In this document: positions 16,941 through 22,533 of the stretch, piece after piece | How positions within the stretch are numbered: the first letter of the stretch is position 1 | Layout of the letters: each line of letters begins with the position of its first letter | Assembly: GCA_001775255.1 (NCBI GenBank) | Contig: MFCJ01000078.1 | Span: 1 to 22,533, forward strand | DNA: 22,533 nucleotides | Direction: 5' to 3' | From: Candidatus Dadabacteria bacterium RIFCSPHIGHO2_12_FULL_53_21 | Lineage (GTDB): Bacteria; Desulfobacterota_D; UBA1144; Nemesobacterales; UBA2774 | Translations under genes and position numbers: made by a program | The notes under the pieces: generated by a model | Seen by the model: only the letters and a program-made list of their open reading frames with translations | Told to the model about the DNA's origin: nothing | The model's database searches: none

Positions 16941-17795
16941 TTACGAAGAAGCGAAATTCCTGGCAGACTCGAGCGTATTCCAGAGGAGCATCGCTATCGT
17001 CATGGGCCCCACTCCGCCCGGAACAGGCGTGATGTAGGAGGCCTTTTTGCTCACCCCTTCAAAATCCACATCCCCCGTGAGCTTTCCGTCTTTATTGCGG
17101 TTAATGCCGACGTCTATGACGACCGCCCCTTCCTTGACCATACCCGCCGTGATGAAATCGGCCCGTCCGATCGCCGCCACCAGAATGTCGGCTCTTCGTG
17201 TTACCTCGTCGAGCGGCTTCGTGCGGGAATGACAGATGGTCACGGTCGCATGGCGGTGGAGGAGGAGTAATGAAACGGGCTTCCCGACTATATTGCTCCT
17301 TCCGACCACTACAGCCTCCTTCCCCTCTATGCCTATCTTGTAAAAGTCGAGCATCTTGATGATCCCGTGCGGTGTGCACGATATGAACCTCGGCTTCCCC
17401 TCCACGAGGAGGCCCACGTTATAGGGATGGAACCCGTCCACGTCTTTAAGCGGGGATACCGCCCTCAGAATTTTCGTTTCGCTTATCTGAGAGGGCAGCG
17501 GGAGCTGCACTAATATGCCGTGGATGTTCTCATCCCCGTTCAGCTTGTCTACCAGCGAGAGCAATTCCTCCTCGGTCGTTTCTCCCGGGAGCCTGAGTTC
17601 TTCGGAGTACATGCCCACTTCGGTACAGGCCTTTCTTTTATTCCTGACATATATTTCAGACGCCGGGTCATCCCCGACGAGCACGGCCGCGAGACCGGCC
17701 GTTACCCCCGTTTCCCTCTTTAGCCTTTCCACCCCTTCCGCAACCTCATCCCTGATATGCTGTGAGACCAGTTTCCCGTCTATGATTTCGGCCAT
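16941..17795 (-). CDS. folD: FolD, methylene-THF dehydrogenase / methenyl-THF cyclohydrolase
   Basis: FolD interconverts 5,10-methylene-, 5,10-methenyl- and 10-formyl-tetrahydrofolate with NADP(H). The 284-residue sequence has the active-site segment YVRNK (Tyr49, Lys53), the GILVQLPLP loop, the KDVDGFHPYNVG stretch, the nucleotide-binding GRSNIVGKP and the C-terminal PGGVGPMTIAMLL signature. A GAAGGAG ribosome site precedes the ATG by about eight bases. The gene starts 16 nt after the thiD stop on the same strand, so both form an operon driven by the thiD promoter. Confidence 0.98.
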   Translation of the reverse strand: MAEIIDGKLVSQHIRDEVAEGVERLKRETGVTAGLAAVLVGDDPASEIYVRNKRKACTEVGMYSEELRLPGETTEEELLSLVDKLNGDENIHGILVQLPLPSQISETKILRAVSPLKDVDGFHPYNVGLLVEGKPRFISCTPHGIIKMLDFYKIGIEGKEAVVVGRSNIVGKPVSLLLLHRHATVTICHSRTKPLDEVTRRADILVAAIGRADFITAGMVKEGAVVIDVGINRNKDGKLTGDVDFEGVSKKASYITPVPGGVGPMTIAMLLWNTLESARNFASS

Positions 17796-17811
17796 TTGAG
17801 GCTCTCCTTCG

Positions 17812-18612
17812 TCATTCGAATTTCCAGAAATGGTTTAACGGCCCGTGCCCCTTCCCCAGATCGAAAGAACGCATGATCGCATAAGTCACGTAGTCCTTCG
17901 CCTCCTTTACCGCGTCGAGCGGGGAGAACCCCGCAGCAAGCGCGGCGCAGACGGCCGCGGAATAGGTGCAGCCGGTGCCGTGTGTATTTTTCGTATCGAT
18001 TCTGGGCGCCTTCAGCTCGTAGTGGCTATGCCCGTCGTAAAAGACATCTATCGCGTCGGGGAGATTTTCGAGATGCCCCCCCTTGACGAGCACGTATTCC
18101 GGGCCCAGCGACTTTATGGCTTCCGCGGCCTGCTTCATTCCAGAGAGGGAGGATATCTTCGATGCAGTAATTTCTTCCGCTTCCGGGATATTCGGGGTAA
18201 CTATCAGGGCCAATTTAAAGAGCTCGCTCACCATTGCCTCCCGGGCCCCGGCATCGAGAAGCGTGTCCCCCCCCTTCGATACCATGACCGGGTCGACCAC
18301 CAGATTCTTAATCCCGTATTCCCTGAGTTTCTTCGATACAGATGAAACGATCTCCTTATTCGACAGCATCCCGGTTTTAACGGCATCGGCGCCGATATCG
18401 CTAAGGACGGCGTCCATCTGAAGCTCGACGAACTCCCCGGGCAGGTCCGAAACACCCAGAACGGACAGGGTATTCTGGGCGGTCACAGACGTTATTACCG
18501 ACATACCGAAGACCCTGAAGGCGGTAAACGTCTTGAGATCGGCCTGTATCCCCGCCCCTCCCCCCGAATCGGAACCCGCAATTGTCAGTGCTCTAGGAAC
18601 CTTTCGACCCAC
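17812..18612 (-). CDS. thiD: ThiD, hydroxymethylpyrimidine / phosphomethylpyrimidine kinase
   Basis: ThiD phosphorylates hydroxymethylpyrimidine twice to give HMP-PP for thiamine phosphate synthesis. The 266-residue protein has the N-terminal TIAGSDSGGGAGIQADLKTF, the mid-protein VLVKGGHL, and the anion-hole motif NTHGTGCTYSAAV typical of the ribokinase-like fold. The start is a GTG at 18612, only five codons before the conserved core; no ATG lies nearer and no Shine-Dalgarno sequence is visible. A promoter -10 box ends eight bases upstream, so the message is probably leaderless. No TPP riboswitch (THI box) is seen upstream. It leads a two-gene operon with folD. Confidence 0.97.
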   Translation of the reverse strand: MGRKVPRALTIAGSDSGGGAGIQADLKTFTAFRVFGMSVITSVTAQNTLSVLGVSDLPGEFVELQMDAVLSDIGADAVKTGMLSNKEIVSSVSKKLREYGIKNLVVDPVMVSKGGDTLLDAGAREAMVSELFKLALIVTPNIPEAEEITASKISSLSGMKQAAEAIKSLGPEYVLVKGGHLENLPDAIDVFYDGHSHYELKAPRIDTKNTHGTGCTYSAAVCAALAAGFSPLDAVKEAKDYVTYAIMRSFDLGKGHGPLNHFWKFE

Positions 18613-18620
18613 GCCGTTTT

Positions 18621-18649
18621 ATTCTACAAAGGTTTTATAACCTTTACAA
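18621..18649 (-). promoter_or_regulatory. thiD-folD promoter with palindromic operator in its spacer
   Basis: On the minus strand TTGTAA (18644-18649) and TAGAAT (18621-18626) are exactly 17 bp apart. Between them sits a perfect inverted repeat AAAGGTT-TTAT-AACCTTT (18628-18645), which occupies the whole spacer and touches the -35 box. A dimeric repressor there would block RNA polymerase. The -10 box ends eight bases before the GTG start, so the transcript would have almost no leader. Confidence 0.6.
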
Positions 18650-18668
18650 ACAGGCCGATTCCGCGCCC

Positions 18669-18699
18669 TAGACTAAATAAAATTTAAATGTAATATATT
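18669..18699 (+). promoter_or_regulatory. Candidate promoter of the DUF35 gene
   Basis: The DNA before the DUF35 gene is very AT-rich. TAGACT (18669-18674) and TAATAT (18691-18696) are 16 bp apart; an overlapping TATATT (18694-18699) is an alternative -10. The leader of about 30 nt carries AAGGAG. It is divergent from the thiD promoter. Confidence 0.3.
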
Positions 18700-18733
18700 C
18701 TCAGCAAAAATAACGAAAGGAGATATCGGAGTT

Positions 18734-19150
18734 ATGGCAGAGATTTCAGATAAGGACGAAGTTCTATTCCCGGAGCTGTTCAATGTAGACAAAGAAGGCA
18801 GGGTAAGGCTCGTGGCCGGATACTCGAAAGAGTCGAACAACTGGACATTCCCCAAGTACCTGGCCGACCCCGTGAGTTTCTCGGATGAAGTCGAAGAAAG
18901 ACTCCTGAGCCCCACGGGCGAGCTGCATTCCTTTACGGTCGTCAGGAGGAGCATGCCCGAGTTCCCCGTCCCCTACGCGCTCGCTCTGGTAGATTTTCCC
19001 GAGGGAGTCAGGGTCATGGCGCAGGTTGAAACGAATGACCCGGAAGGACTAAAAATCGGTCAAAGGATGGGAGTTACAGTAGGGACAGTGAAGAAATCGA
19101 AAGACGGGAAAGACGTAAAATCATATAAATTCGTCCCCGTTAACAATTAA
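18734..19150 (+). CDS. DUF35-type OB-fold protein lacking the zinc-ribbon cysteines
   Basis: A 138-residue protein with the acyl-CoA-associated OB-fold of the DUF35 family, which normally pairs an N-terminal rubredoxin-like zinc ribbon with an OB-fold and partners a thiolase-like or aldol-lyase enzyme. The framework is clear: NNWTFPKYLADP at the ribbon, then ELHSFTVVRR...PYALALVDFPEGVRVMAQVE...LKIGQRMGV for the OB-fold (about 60-130). The protein has no cysteine at all, so the four ligands that would sit near residues 30-33 and 45-50 are gone. An AAGGAG ribosome site precedes the ATG. No thiolase is adjacent; its partner, if any, is elsewhere. The function is unknown beyond the fold. Confidence 0.75.
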   Translation: MAEISDKDEVLFPELFNVDKEGRVRLVAGYSKESNNWTFPKYLADPVSFSDEVEERLLSPTGELHSFTVVRRSMPEFPVPYALALVDFPEGVRVMAQVETNDPEGLKIGQRMGVTVGTVKKSKDGKDVKSYKFVPVNN

Positions 19151-19165
19151 CCGGGGTTCATCCAT

Positions 19166-19196
19166 CTGCAGTGGAACAATATCCTCCCTGCAGTGG
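19166..19196 (+). repeat. Direct repeat CTGCAGTGG x2
   Basis: CTGCAGTGG occurs at 19166-19174 and 19188-19196, a spacing of 22 bp or about two helical turns. Each copy contains the palindrome CTGCAG. They lie just after the DUF35 stop codon, before a GC-rich hairpin region. Confidence 0.5.
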
Positions 19197-19212
19197 CAGA
19201 GGCCTGCTGCGG

Positions 19213-19271
19213 TTTCTGTCCTGCGTGCCCGAGGGTCCGTCGAGAGCGAGCGGGGACCGTACAGACAGAAA
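19213..19271 (+). terminator. Long structured stem-loop after the DUF35 gene (possible terminator or small RNA)
   Basis: TTTCTGTC (19213-19220) pairs perfectly with GACAGAAA (19264-19271), and GGTCC (19234-19238) with GGACC (19254-19258) inside it. The plus strand then reads ATATTTATTT, a weak U-rich tail. It could terminate the DUF35 transcript or be a processed RNA. It lies upstream of the transglycosylase promoter, so it is not part of that gene's leader. Confidence 0.35.
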
Positions 19272-19278
19272 ATATTTA

Positions 19279-19320
19279 TTTACATTTGCCCCTCTATCAT
19301 TTATTCTGAAACTAGTTTCA
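19279..19320 (+). promoter_or_regulatory. Promoter of the transglycosylase gene with 14-bp palindrome at the start site
   Basis: TTTACA (19279-19284) and TATTCT (19302-19307) are 17 bp apart. A perfect palindrome TGAAACTAGTTTCA (19307-19320) begins at the last base of the -10 box and covers the predicted start near 19314. The leader is about 24 nt with only a weak AAGAG ribosome site. Confidence 0.55.
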
Positions 19321-19337
19321 AAAGAGTATCTCTCTCA

Positions 19338-20225
19338 ATGAAGAAACCTCTCCTGACACTCCTATGTTTATCAGGAATAATCTTCATACTTCCTATAACC
19401 GTTTATTCAGCTAATTCGGCAGACTCTTACCGCGAGGACGGCCCGGTCTCGGAATCCCTTGCGGAGAAAAACAAAATCCTTTCGGTCGAGGTAACTAACA
19501 CGAGCCTCCGCCTGATTCTTCTGGGTACGCTCACGAGCGGCGGGGTATCGAAGGCAATGATAAAGAACCCCGTCACCGGGGAGCTCGGCTCGTATATTCG
19601 GGGAGACATACTCGACCTCGTAAATTCCGAAACCGTGAAGGTAGTCGAGATATCCAACTGCGCCGTACTCCTCGAGAGGTCGGGAAAATTCGAGACCATG
19701 GAATGCCGGAACAAGATGCCCACCGTCGTTTTTAACAAACCCTCCGCCCTTTCGAGATACAGAATAATACTTCCTGAAGACGGCAGCACCAAGTTCATCT
19801 TCTCGGATGAATTCACCACTGAATATGACAAGGACATACTTAATCTGAGCGAGAGACACGGGGTCGACCCTTATCTCGTGAAGGCCGTAATAAAGGCGGA
19901 ATCGAACTTCGACCCGAACGCCGTATCCCCCAAGAACGCGCAGGGGATCATGCAGCTCATACCGGCAACCGCTGACGATTACGGTGTGAGCGATCCCTTC
20001 GACGCCAAGGATAACATGGAGGGAGGGGTCCAATATTTAAAAGACCTGCTCGAATATTTCGACGGAGACATGAGCCTCTCTCTGGCCGCATATAATGCCG
20101 GCAAGGGGGCTGTCATTAAGCACGGCTTTACTATCCCGCCGTATCCGGAGACGACGGATTATATCGCAAAAGTCCTTGGATACTATAAATTGCTCAAAGC
20201 AAAAAACTATGCTTTAAAAAAGTAA
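19338..20225 (+). CDS. Secreted lytic transglycosylase with N-terminal GspC-like domain
   Basis: A 295-residue exported protein. Residues 1-24 form a signal peptide (two lysines, hydrophobic core, VYSA cut site). Residues about 45-130 resemble the homology region of type II secretion GspC: LRLILLGTLTSGG, then an AMIKNPVTGELGSYIRGD stretch, then VKVVEISNCAVLLERSGKFE. Residues about 165-285 are a soluble-lytic-transglycosylase (SLT) domain with catalytic Glu188 in KAVIKAESNFDPNAVSPKNAQGIMQL, then LAAYNAG. Such enzymes cut murein to make room for envelope machines or to recycle wall. The GspC-like part could tether the enzyme to a secretin or to an inner-membrane complex; this is inference. It has its own promoter and is followed by a tRNA promoter after 17 nt. 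Confidence 0.85.
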   Translation: MKKPLLTLLCLSGIIFILPITVYSANSADSYREDGPVSESLAEKNKILSVEVTNTSLRLILLGTLTSGGVSKAMIKNPVTGELGSYIRGDILDLVNSETVKVVEISNCAVLLERSGKFETMECRNKMPTVVFNKPSALSRYRIILPEDGSTKFIFSDEFTTEYDKDILNLSERHGVDPYLVKAVIKAESNFDPNAVSPKNAQGIMQLIPATADDYGVSDPFDAKDNMEGGVQYLKDLLEYFDGDMSLSLAAYNAGKGAVIKHGFTIPPYPETTDYIAKVLGYYKLLKAKNYALKK

Positions 20226-20242
20226 TTTACCGCGGCGCGGGT

Positions 20243-20271
20243 TTGACAAAGCCCCGTTCTTTATCTAGACT
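20243..20271 (+). promoter_or_regulatory. tRNA-Ile2 promoter
   Basis: A perfect TTGACA (20243-20248) and TAGACT (20266-20271) are 17 bp apart, placing the start about 20 bases before the mature tRNA. RNase P would remove the leader. Confidence 0.6.
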
Positions 20272-20296
20272 TCTAAATTCACTTAATAAATTCAGA

Positions 20297-20370
20297 GGGC
20301 CCATAGCTCAGTTGGTTAGAGCGGCGGACTCATAATCCGTTGGTCCCTGGTTCGAGTCCGGGTGGGCCCA
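20297..20370 (+). tRNA. tRNA-Ile2 (CAU anticodon, lysidine-modified type)
   Basis: A complete cloverleaf: acceptor GGGCCCA/TGGGCCC, D-arm GCTCAGTTGGTTAGAGC, anticodon stem GCGGA/TCCGT with loop CTCATAA (anticodon CAT), and T-arm CCTGG-TTCGAGT-CCGGG. The CAT anticodon occurs in elongator Met, initiator Met and Ile2. The acceptor positions C4-G69 and C5-G68 are the pairs that TilS uses to accept Ile2 and reject elongator Met, so I call Ile2, decoding AUA after lysidine modification. The AUA codon is frequent in this window, so the tRNA is needed. The discriminator A is followed by CAC, so the CCA end is not encoded. Confidence 0.85.
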
Positions 20371-20527
20371 CACATAGTAGAGGTGATAGTTTTACACATG
20401 GGCAGAGAAGTCTCCATAAACAGCAGTCCCCAGACATCAGTCACACCACCCGTTTCTTCATATCCGGCCATAATTATCAAAACCTTACTTTCCGAAAACT
20501 ATCCGACAAAAAAAAGGAGAAGAAAAA

Positions 20528-21256
20528 ATGAGAGACCAGATTTTGGTTCTCGATACGCTCCAGAGAATTGACATGGAGCTAAGTCAACTGGAAAAAAACC
20601 TCAGGGAGTACCCTGAAAAAATCTCGGACTACGAAAGTGAGATAGAGGTATCAAGAAACAAGCTGGAAAATTCCAAAAATATTAAGCAAGAGATACTTGT
20701 GAACAAGTCGGGCATTGAGCTCGACATCTTGCAAAATGAAGATTTGATAAAAAAGGCTGATCAAAAACTGTTCGAAATTAAAACCCATAAAGAATATGAA
20801 GCCCTGCAGAAGCAAATCGCAGATACGAAGCGAAAGAATTCCGCACTCGAAGACAACCTGCTCGAACAGATGGTAAAGCTGGAGGGCATTGAATCGCGTA
20901 TATCGAAGGAAGAAGAGGAACTTGCGAACAGGGTGAACGAATACACCGATAAGATTGCCGGGTTCAAGGAAAAGATAGAGGAGCTGAAAATAATATACCC
21001 CCCCAAGAAAGAAGAGAAAGTGAAAATCGCCTCCGGCCTCACTCCCGACATCCTCTCCATATACGAGCGTGTTAAAAAAAGGAACGGGTTCGTGCTCGCC
21101 ATTGTAAGAAACGAGGTATGCACCGGATGCAACATGAACATACCTCCCCAGCTCTTTAACGAGGTGTTGACCCTTTCGAGATTGATACAGTGCCCCAATT
21201 GCCAAAAATTCCTATACTGCGAAGAAGAACTCAAGAGTGAAGCTAAAACAGGATAG
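20528..21256 (+). CDS. Coiled-coil protein with C-terminal C4 zinc ribbon (zf-RING_7 type)
   Basis: A 242-residue protein. Residues 1-165 are a charged, leucine-heptad coiled coil; residues about 195-235 form a C4 zinc ribbon with CTGC and CPNC pairs (VCTGCNMNIPP...IQCPNCQKFLY). This family is widespread in bacteria, forms long helical hairpins, and is thought to bind nucleic acid or a protein partner; the exact role is not settled. A good AAGGAG site lies eight bases before the ATG. The 157 nt between the tRNA and this gene contain no gene I can support, and no strong promoter, so read-through from the tRNA promoter is possible. It overlaps the RNase H gene by 20 nt. Confidence 0.88.
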   Translation: MRDQILVLDTLQRIDMELSQLEKNLREYPEKISDYESEIEVSRNKLENSKNIKQEILVNKSGIELDILQNEDLIKKADQKLFEIKTHKEYEALQKQIADTKRKNSALEDNLLEQMVKLEGIESRISKEEEELANRVNEYTDKIAGFKEKIEELKIIYPPKKEEKVKIASGLTPDILSIYERVKKRNGFVLAIVRNEVCTGCNMNIPPQLFNEVLTLSRLIQCPNCQKFLYCEEELKSEAKTG

Positions 21257-21680
21257 CCTGCCTTTTAAGAAATCCGAGAATGACCGCATCGATATATTTA
21301 TCGACGGCGCTGCCAGGGGCAACCCGGGCGAATCGGGGATAGGGGTTTTGATCAAAGAGGAGAGCGGCAGGGCGCGTGAGGTCAAGAAATATCTCGGCAC
21401 ACGCACCAACAACCAGGCCGAGTACACGGCCCTTATTACCGCCCTCGAATCTGCCCACGGACATAAAAACCAGGAAATACGGATATTTACAGACTCTCTA
21501 TTGCTCGCGAACCAGATGAATGGAATCTGGAAAGTCAAACACCCGGAGATAAAAGAGCTATATACGAAGGCAAAGAGCTTAATCGAAGGATTCAGGCGGG
21601 TTACGATCCGCCATATCCCCAGGGAAGAGAACAGAGAGGCCGACAGGCTTGCGAATCTCGCCATTGATGAATATCTTTAA
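21237..21680 (+). CDS. rnhA: RNase HI family protein
   Basis: RNase HI cuts the RNA strand of RNA:DNA hybrids. The 147-residue protein has all four acidic catalytic residues: Asp23 in IFIDGAARGNPG, Glu62 in NNQAEYTAL, Asp86 in FTDS and Asp136 in READRLAN; His126 sits in the loop before the last one. It is the compact form without the large basic protrusion of E. coli RNase HI. Translation starts at a GTG within the end of the zinc-ribbon gene and has no strong ribosome site, so coupling by overlap is likely. Its last codons contain the rnpB promoter. Confidence 0.9.
   Translation: MKLKQDSLPFKKSENDRIDIFIDGAARGNPGESGIGVLIKEESGRAREVKKYLGTRTNNQAEYTALITALESAHGHKNQEIRIFTDSLLLANQMNGIWKVKHPEIKELYTKAKSLIEGFRRVTIRHIPREENREADRLANLAIDEYL
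21649..21677 (+). promoter_or_regulatory. rnpB promoter inside the RNase H gene
   Basis: TTGCGA (21649-21654) and TATCTT (21672-21677) are 17 bp apart, so initiation would fall at 21684-21685, the first base of the P1 helix of RNase P RNA. The agreement between the promoter and the RNA end supports both. Confidence 0.5.
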
Positions 21681-21684
21681 CATC

Positions 21685-22074
21685 AGAAGCAAGTGAGCCG
21701 GACAGTCGCTGGTCGGGGCAGAAATGCCGAGACTGGAGGAAAGTCCGAACTCCGCAGGGCAGAGCGCTGGGTAACGCCCAGGTGTCGTGAGGCAACGGAA
21801 AGTGCCACAGAAAACAAACCGCCAAAGCTTTTCAATCATGGAAAGCCGGTAAGGGTGAAAAGGCAGTGTAAGAGACTACCGCGCCGGCTGGTGACAGCGG
21901 GCGGCATGGTAAACCCCGCTCGGAGTAAGACAAAATAGGGAAGCGATTTTCCTCGTGAAATAAAGGGCGGCCCGTCCGATGCTTCCGGGTATGTTGCAAG
22001 AGGCATTCAGCAATGAATGTCCCAGATGAATGATTGTCCAAGACAGAATTCGGCTTACAGGCTCGCTTGCTTCT
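21685..22074 (+). ncRNA. rnpB: RNase P RNA, bacterial type A
   Basis: The catalytic RNA that removes tRNA 5' leaders. The P1 helix pairs 21685-21699 with 22060-22074 over 15 positions with one G-U. Conserved blocks follow in order: GAGGAAAGTCCGAACTCC near 21735, ACAGAAAACAAACCGCC, the GGTAAGGGTGAAAAGGCAGTGTAAGAG region (three parts), GCATGGTAAACCCC, AAAATAGGG, and the closing GTCCAAGACAGAATTCGGCTTACAGG. The P15 arm appears (GGAAGC/GCTTCC), and its loop reads AAGGG where E. coli has AAGGU, the site that pairs with the tRNA CCA end; this fits a genome whose tRNA gene does not encode CCA. The gene starts five bases after the RNase H stop and runs into the tyrS stop. Confidence 0.97.
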
Positions 22075-22533
22075 AACTTAATTTTACGACCACGAATTCC
22101 TTTTTCCCTATCCTCATGCGGAGTGTGCCTTTATCCGGCATGGGCGAGTTTATATCGGTGACCCTTTCCCCGTCGATGAGGACACCGCCCTGAGCTATTA
22201 GCCTCTTTGCTTCATTCCTGCTCTTGAGCTTCCCGGACGATTCCACGACCAGGTCGATGACCGTCTTGGCATCGTCACGCTTTATTACAACCTCCCGGGC
22301 GTCTTCAGGAAACTCCCGCTGAGAGAACTTGGTCGCGAAATCCTCTGCGGCCCCCTCCGCGTCACCGGCGCCGTGGAGCCAGGACGTGATCTCGAATGCG
22401 AGCGCCCTCTTCGCATCCATCGGGTGTCCCTTTTTCAGCTCGTCCACTTCCCCCTCGGTCCTCGGGGTCAGGAGCATGTAATACCTCCACATCAGATCGT
22501 CAGGTATCGACATTATCTTCCCGTACATATCCA
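22073..22533 (-). CDS. tyrS: TyrS, tyrosyl-tRNA synthetase, C-terminal part (5' end beyond window)
   Basis: TyrS charges tRNA-Tyr. Only the last 153 or so codons lie inside the window. The opening segment DMYGKIMSIPDDLMWRYYMLLT is the stretch that follows the KMSKS loop in the form of TyrS common in proteobacteria, and residues near the end (KSRNEAKRLIAQGGVLIDGERV) are an S4 RNA-binding domain. The frame is open past the edge, so the start is not present and any apparent Met near 22528 is internal. The stop codon at 22073-22075 overlaps the last two bases of rnpB. Confidence 0.95.
   Translation of the reverse strand, partial: DMYGKIMSIPDDLMWRYYMLLTPRTEGEVDELKKGHPMDAKRALAFEITSWLHGAGDAEGAAEDFATKFSQREFPEDAREVVIKRDDAKTVIDLVVESSGKLKSRNEAKRLIAQGGVLIDGERVTDINSPMPDKGTLRMRIGKKEFVVVKLS

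Noticed and set aside
18613..18733. TPP riboswitch upstream of thiD
   Set aside because: No CTGAGA or other THI-box sequence was seen, and the promoter leaves no room for a leader.
20297..20370. Elongator tRNA-Met for the CAT-anticodon tRNA
   Set aside because: C4-G69 and C5-G68 pairs in the acceptor match the TilS determinants of Ile2; elongator Met usually lacks them. Initiator Met is excluded because positions 1 and 72 pair (G-C) and the anticodon stem lacks the three G-C pairs.
20340..20571. Two open frames starting inside the tRNA and running to the zinc-ribbon gene
   Set aside because: They start within the tRNA and overlap the ribosome site of the true gene; composition looks non-coding.
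21693..21938. 81-codon open frame inside rnpB
   Set aside because: The stretch is conserved RNase P RNA, so the frame is accidental.
1..22533. CRISPR arrays, insertion sequences, attachment sites or phage genes
   Set aside because: No regularly spaced repeats, transposase, integrase or structural phage motifs were found; the tRNA has no integrase or duplicated 3' end beside it.

Overview
The window looks like a chromosomal segment of a Gram-negative, moderately GC-rich bacterium. It encodes inner-membrane and periplasmic folding machinery, a type A RNase P RNA and a complete-looking F420 core (cofD, cofG, cofH as three separate genes). The gene set and domain architectures (PATAN-J-TPR fusion, lone DUF35 protein, zinc-ribbon/RNase H/rnpB cluster) recall deltaproteobacterial, Desulfobacterota or Dadabacteria-like lineages. 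That placement is inference from content; no marker was searched. No phage, transposon, CRISPR or toxin-antitoxin sequence was seen, and all large genes look intact except the two cut by the window edges.

Layout. 1-3491 (minus): cofD, cofG, cofH, the F420 pathway, with good promoter candidates upstream of cofD and inside the cofD-cofG gap. 3492-3769: divergent promoter region. 3770-7970 (plus): a PpiD/SurA-type membrane-anchored chaperone followed by an 855-residue pseudo-receiver/PATAN/J-domain/TPR protein. 8068-11577: smc. 11725-15537: secA and a MoxR-type AAA ATPase, nearly contiguous. 15615-15887: a small membrane protein. 15899-16753: a pterin carbinolamine dehydratase (minus) divergent from folK (plus). 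16754-16940: a gene-free convergent gap with DnaA-box-like sites. 16941-18612 (minus): thiD-folD operon. 18734-19150: a DUF35 protein that has lost every zinc cysteine. 19338-20225: a secreted protein that joins a GspC-like domain to a lytic transglycosylase. 20297-20370: tRNA-Ile2(CAU). 20528-22074: zinc-ribbon coiled-coil protein, RNase HI and rnpB. 22073-22533 (minus): the C-terminal end of tyrS.

Most genes are housekeeping: one-carbon/pterin metabolism (folK, folD, carbinolamine dehydratase), thiamine (thiD), F420, secretion and folding (secA, PpiD-like), chromosome organisation (smc) and RNA processing. Sigma70-like promoters recur, with -35 boxes near TTGACA and -10 boxes such as TATTCT, TAGAAT, TATCTT. 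Several carry symmetric or tandem repeats placed where a repressor would sit (cofD, cofG, thiD, the transglycosylase gene). thiD, and possibly cofG, have a -10 box so close to the start codon that their transcripts would be leaderless.

The most interesting points are the DnaA-box/AT-rich/inverted-repeat cluster between folK and folD, the thiD promoter with an 18-nt palindrome filling its spacer, the two unusual domain fusions, the cysteine-free DUF35 protein, and the rnpB gene whose promoter lies inside the RNase H gene and whose 3' strand overlaps the tyrS stop codon. I see no obvious wholly new multi-gene system.
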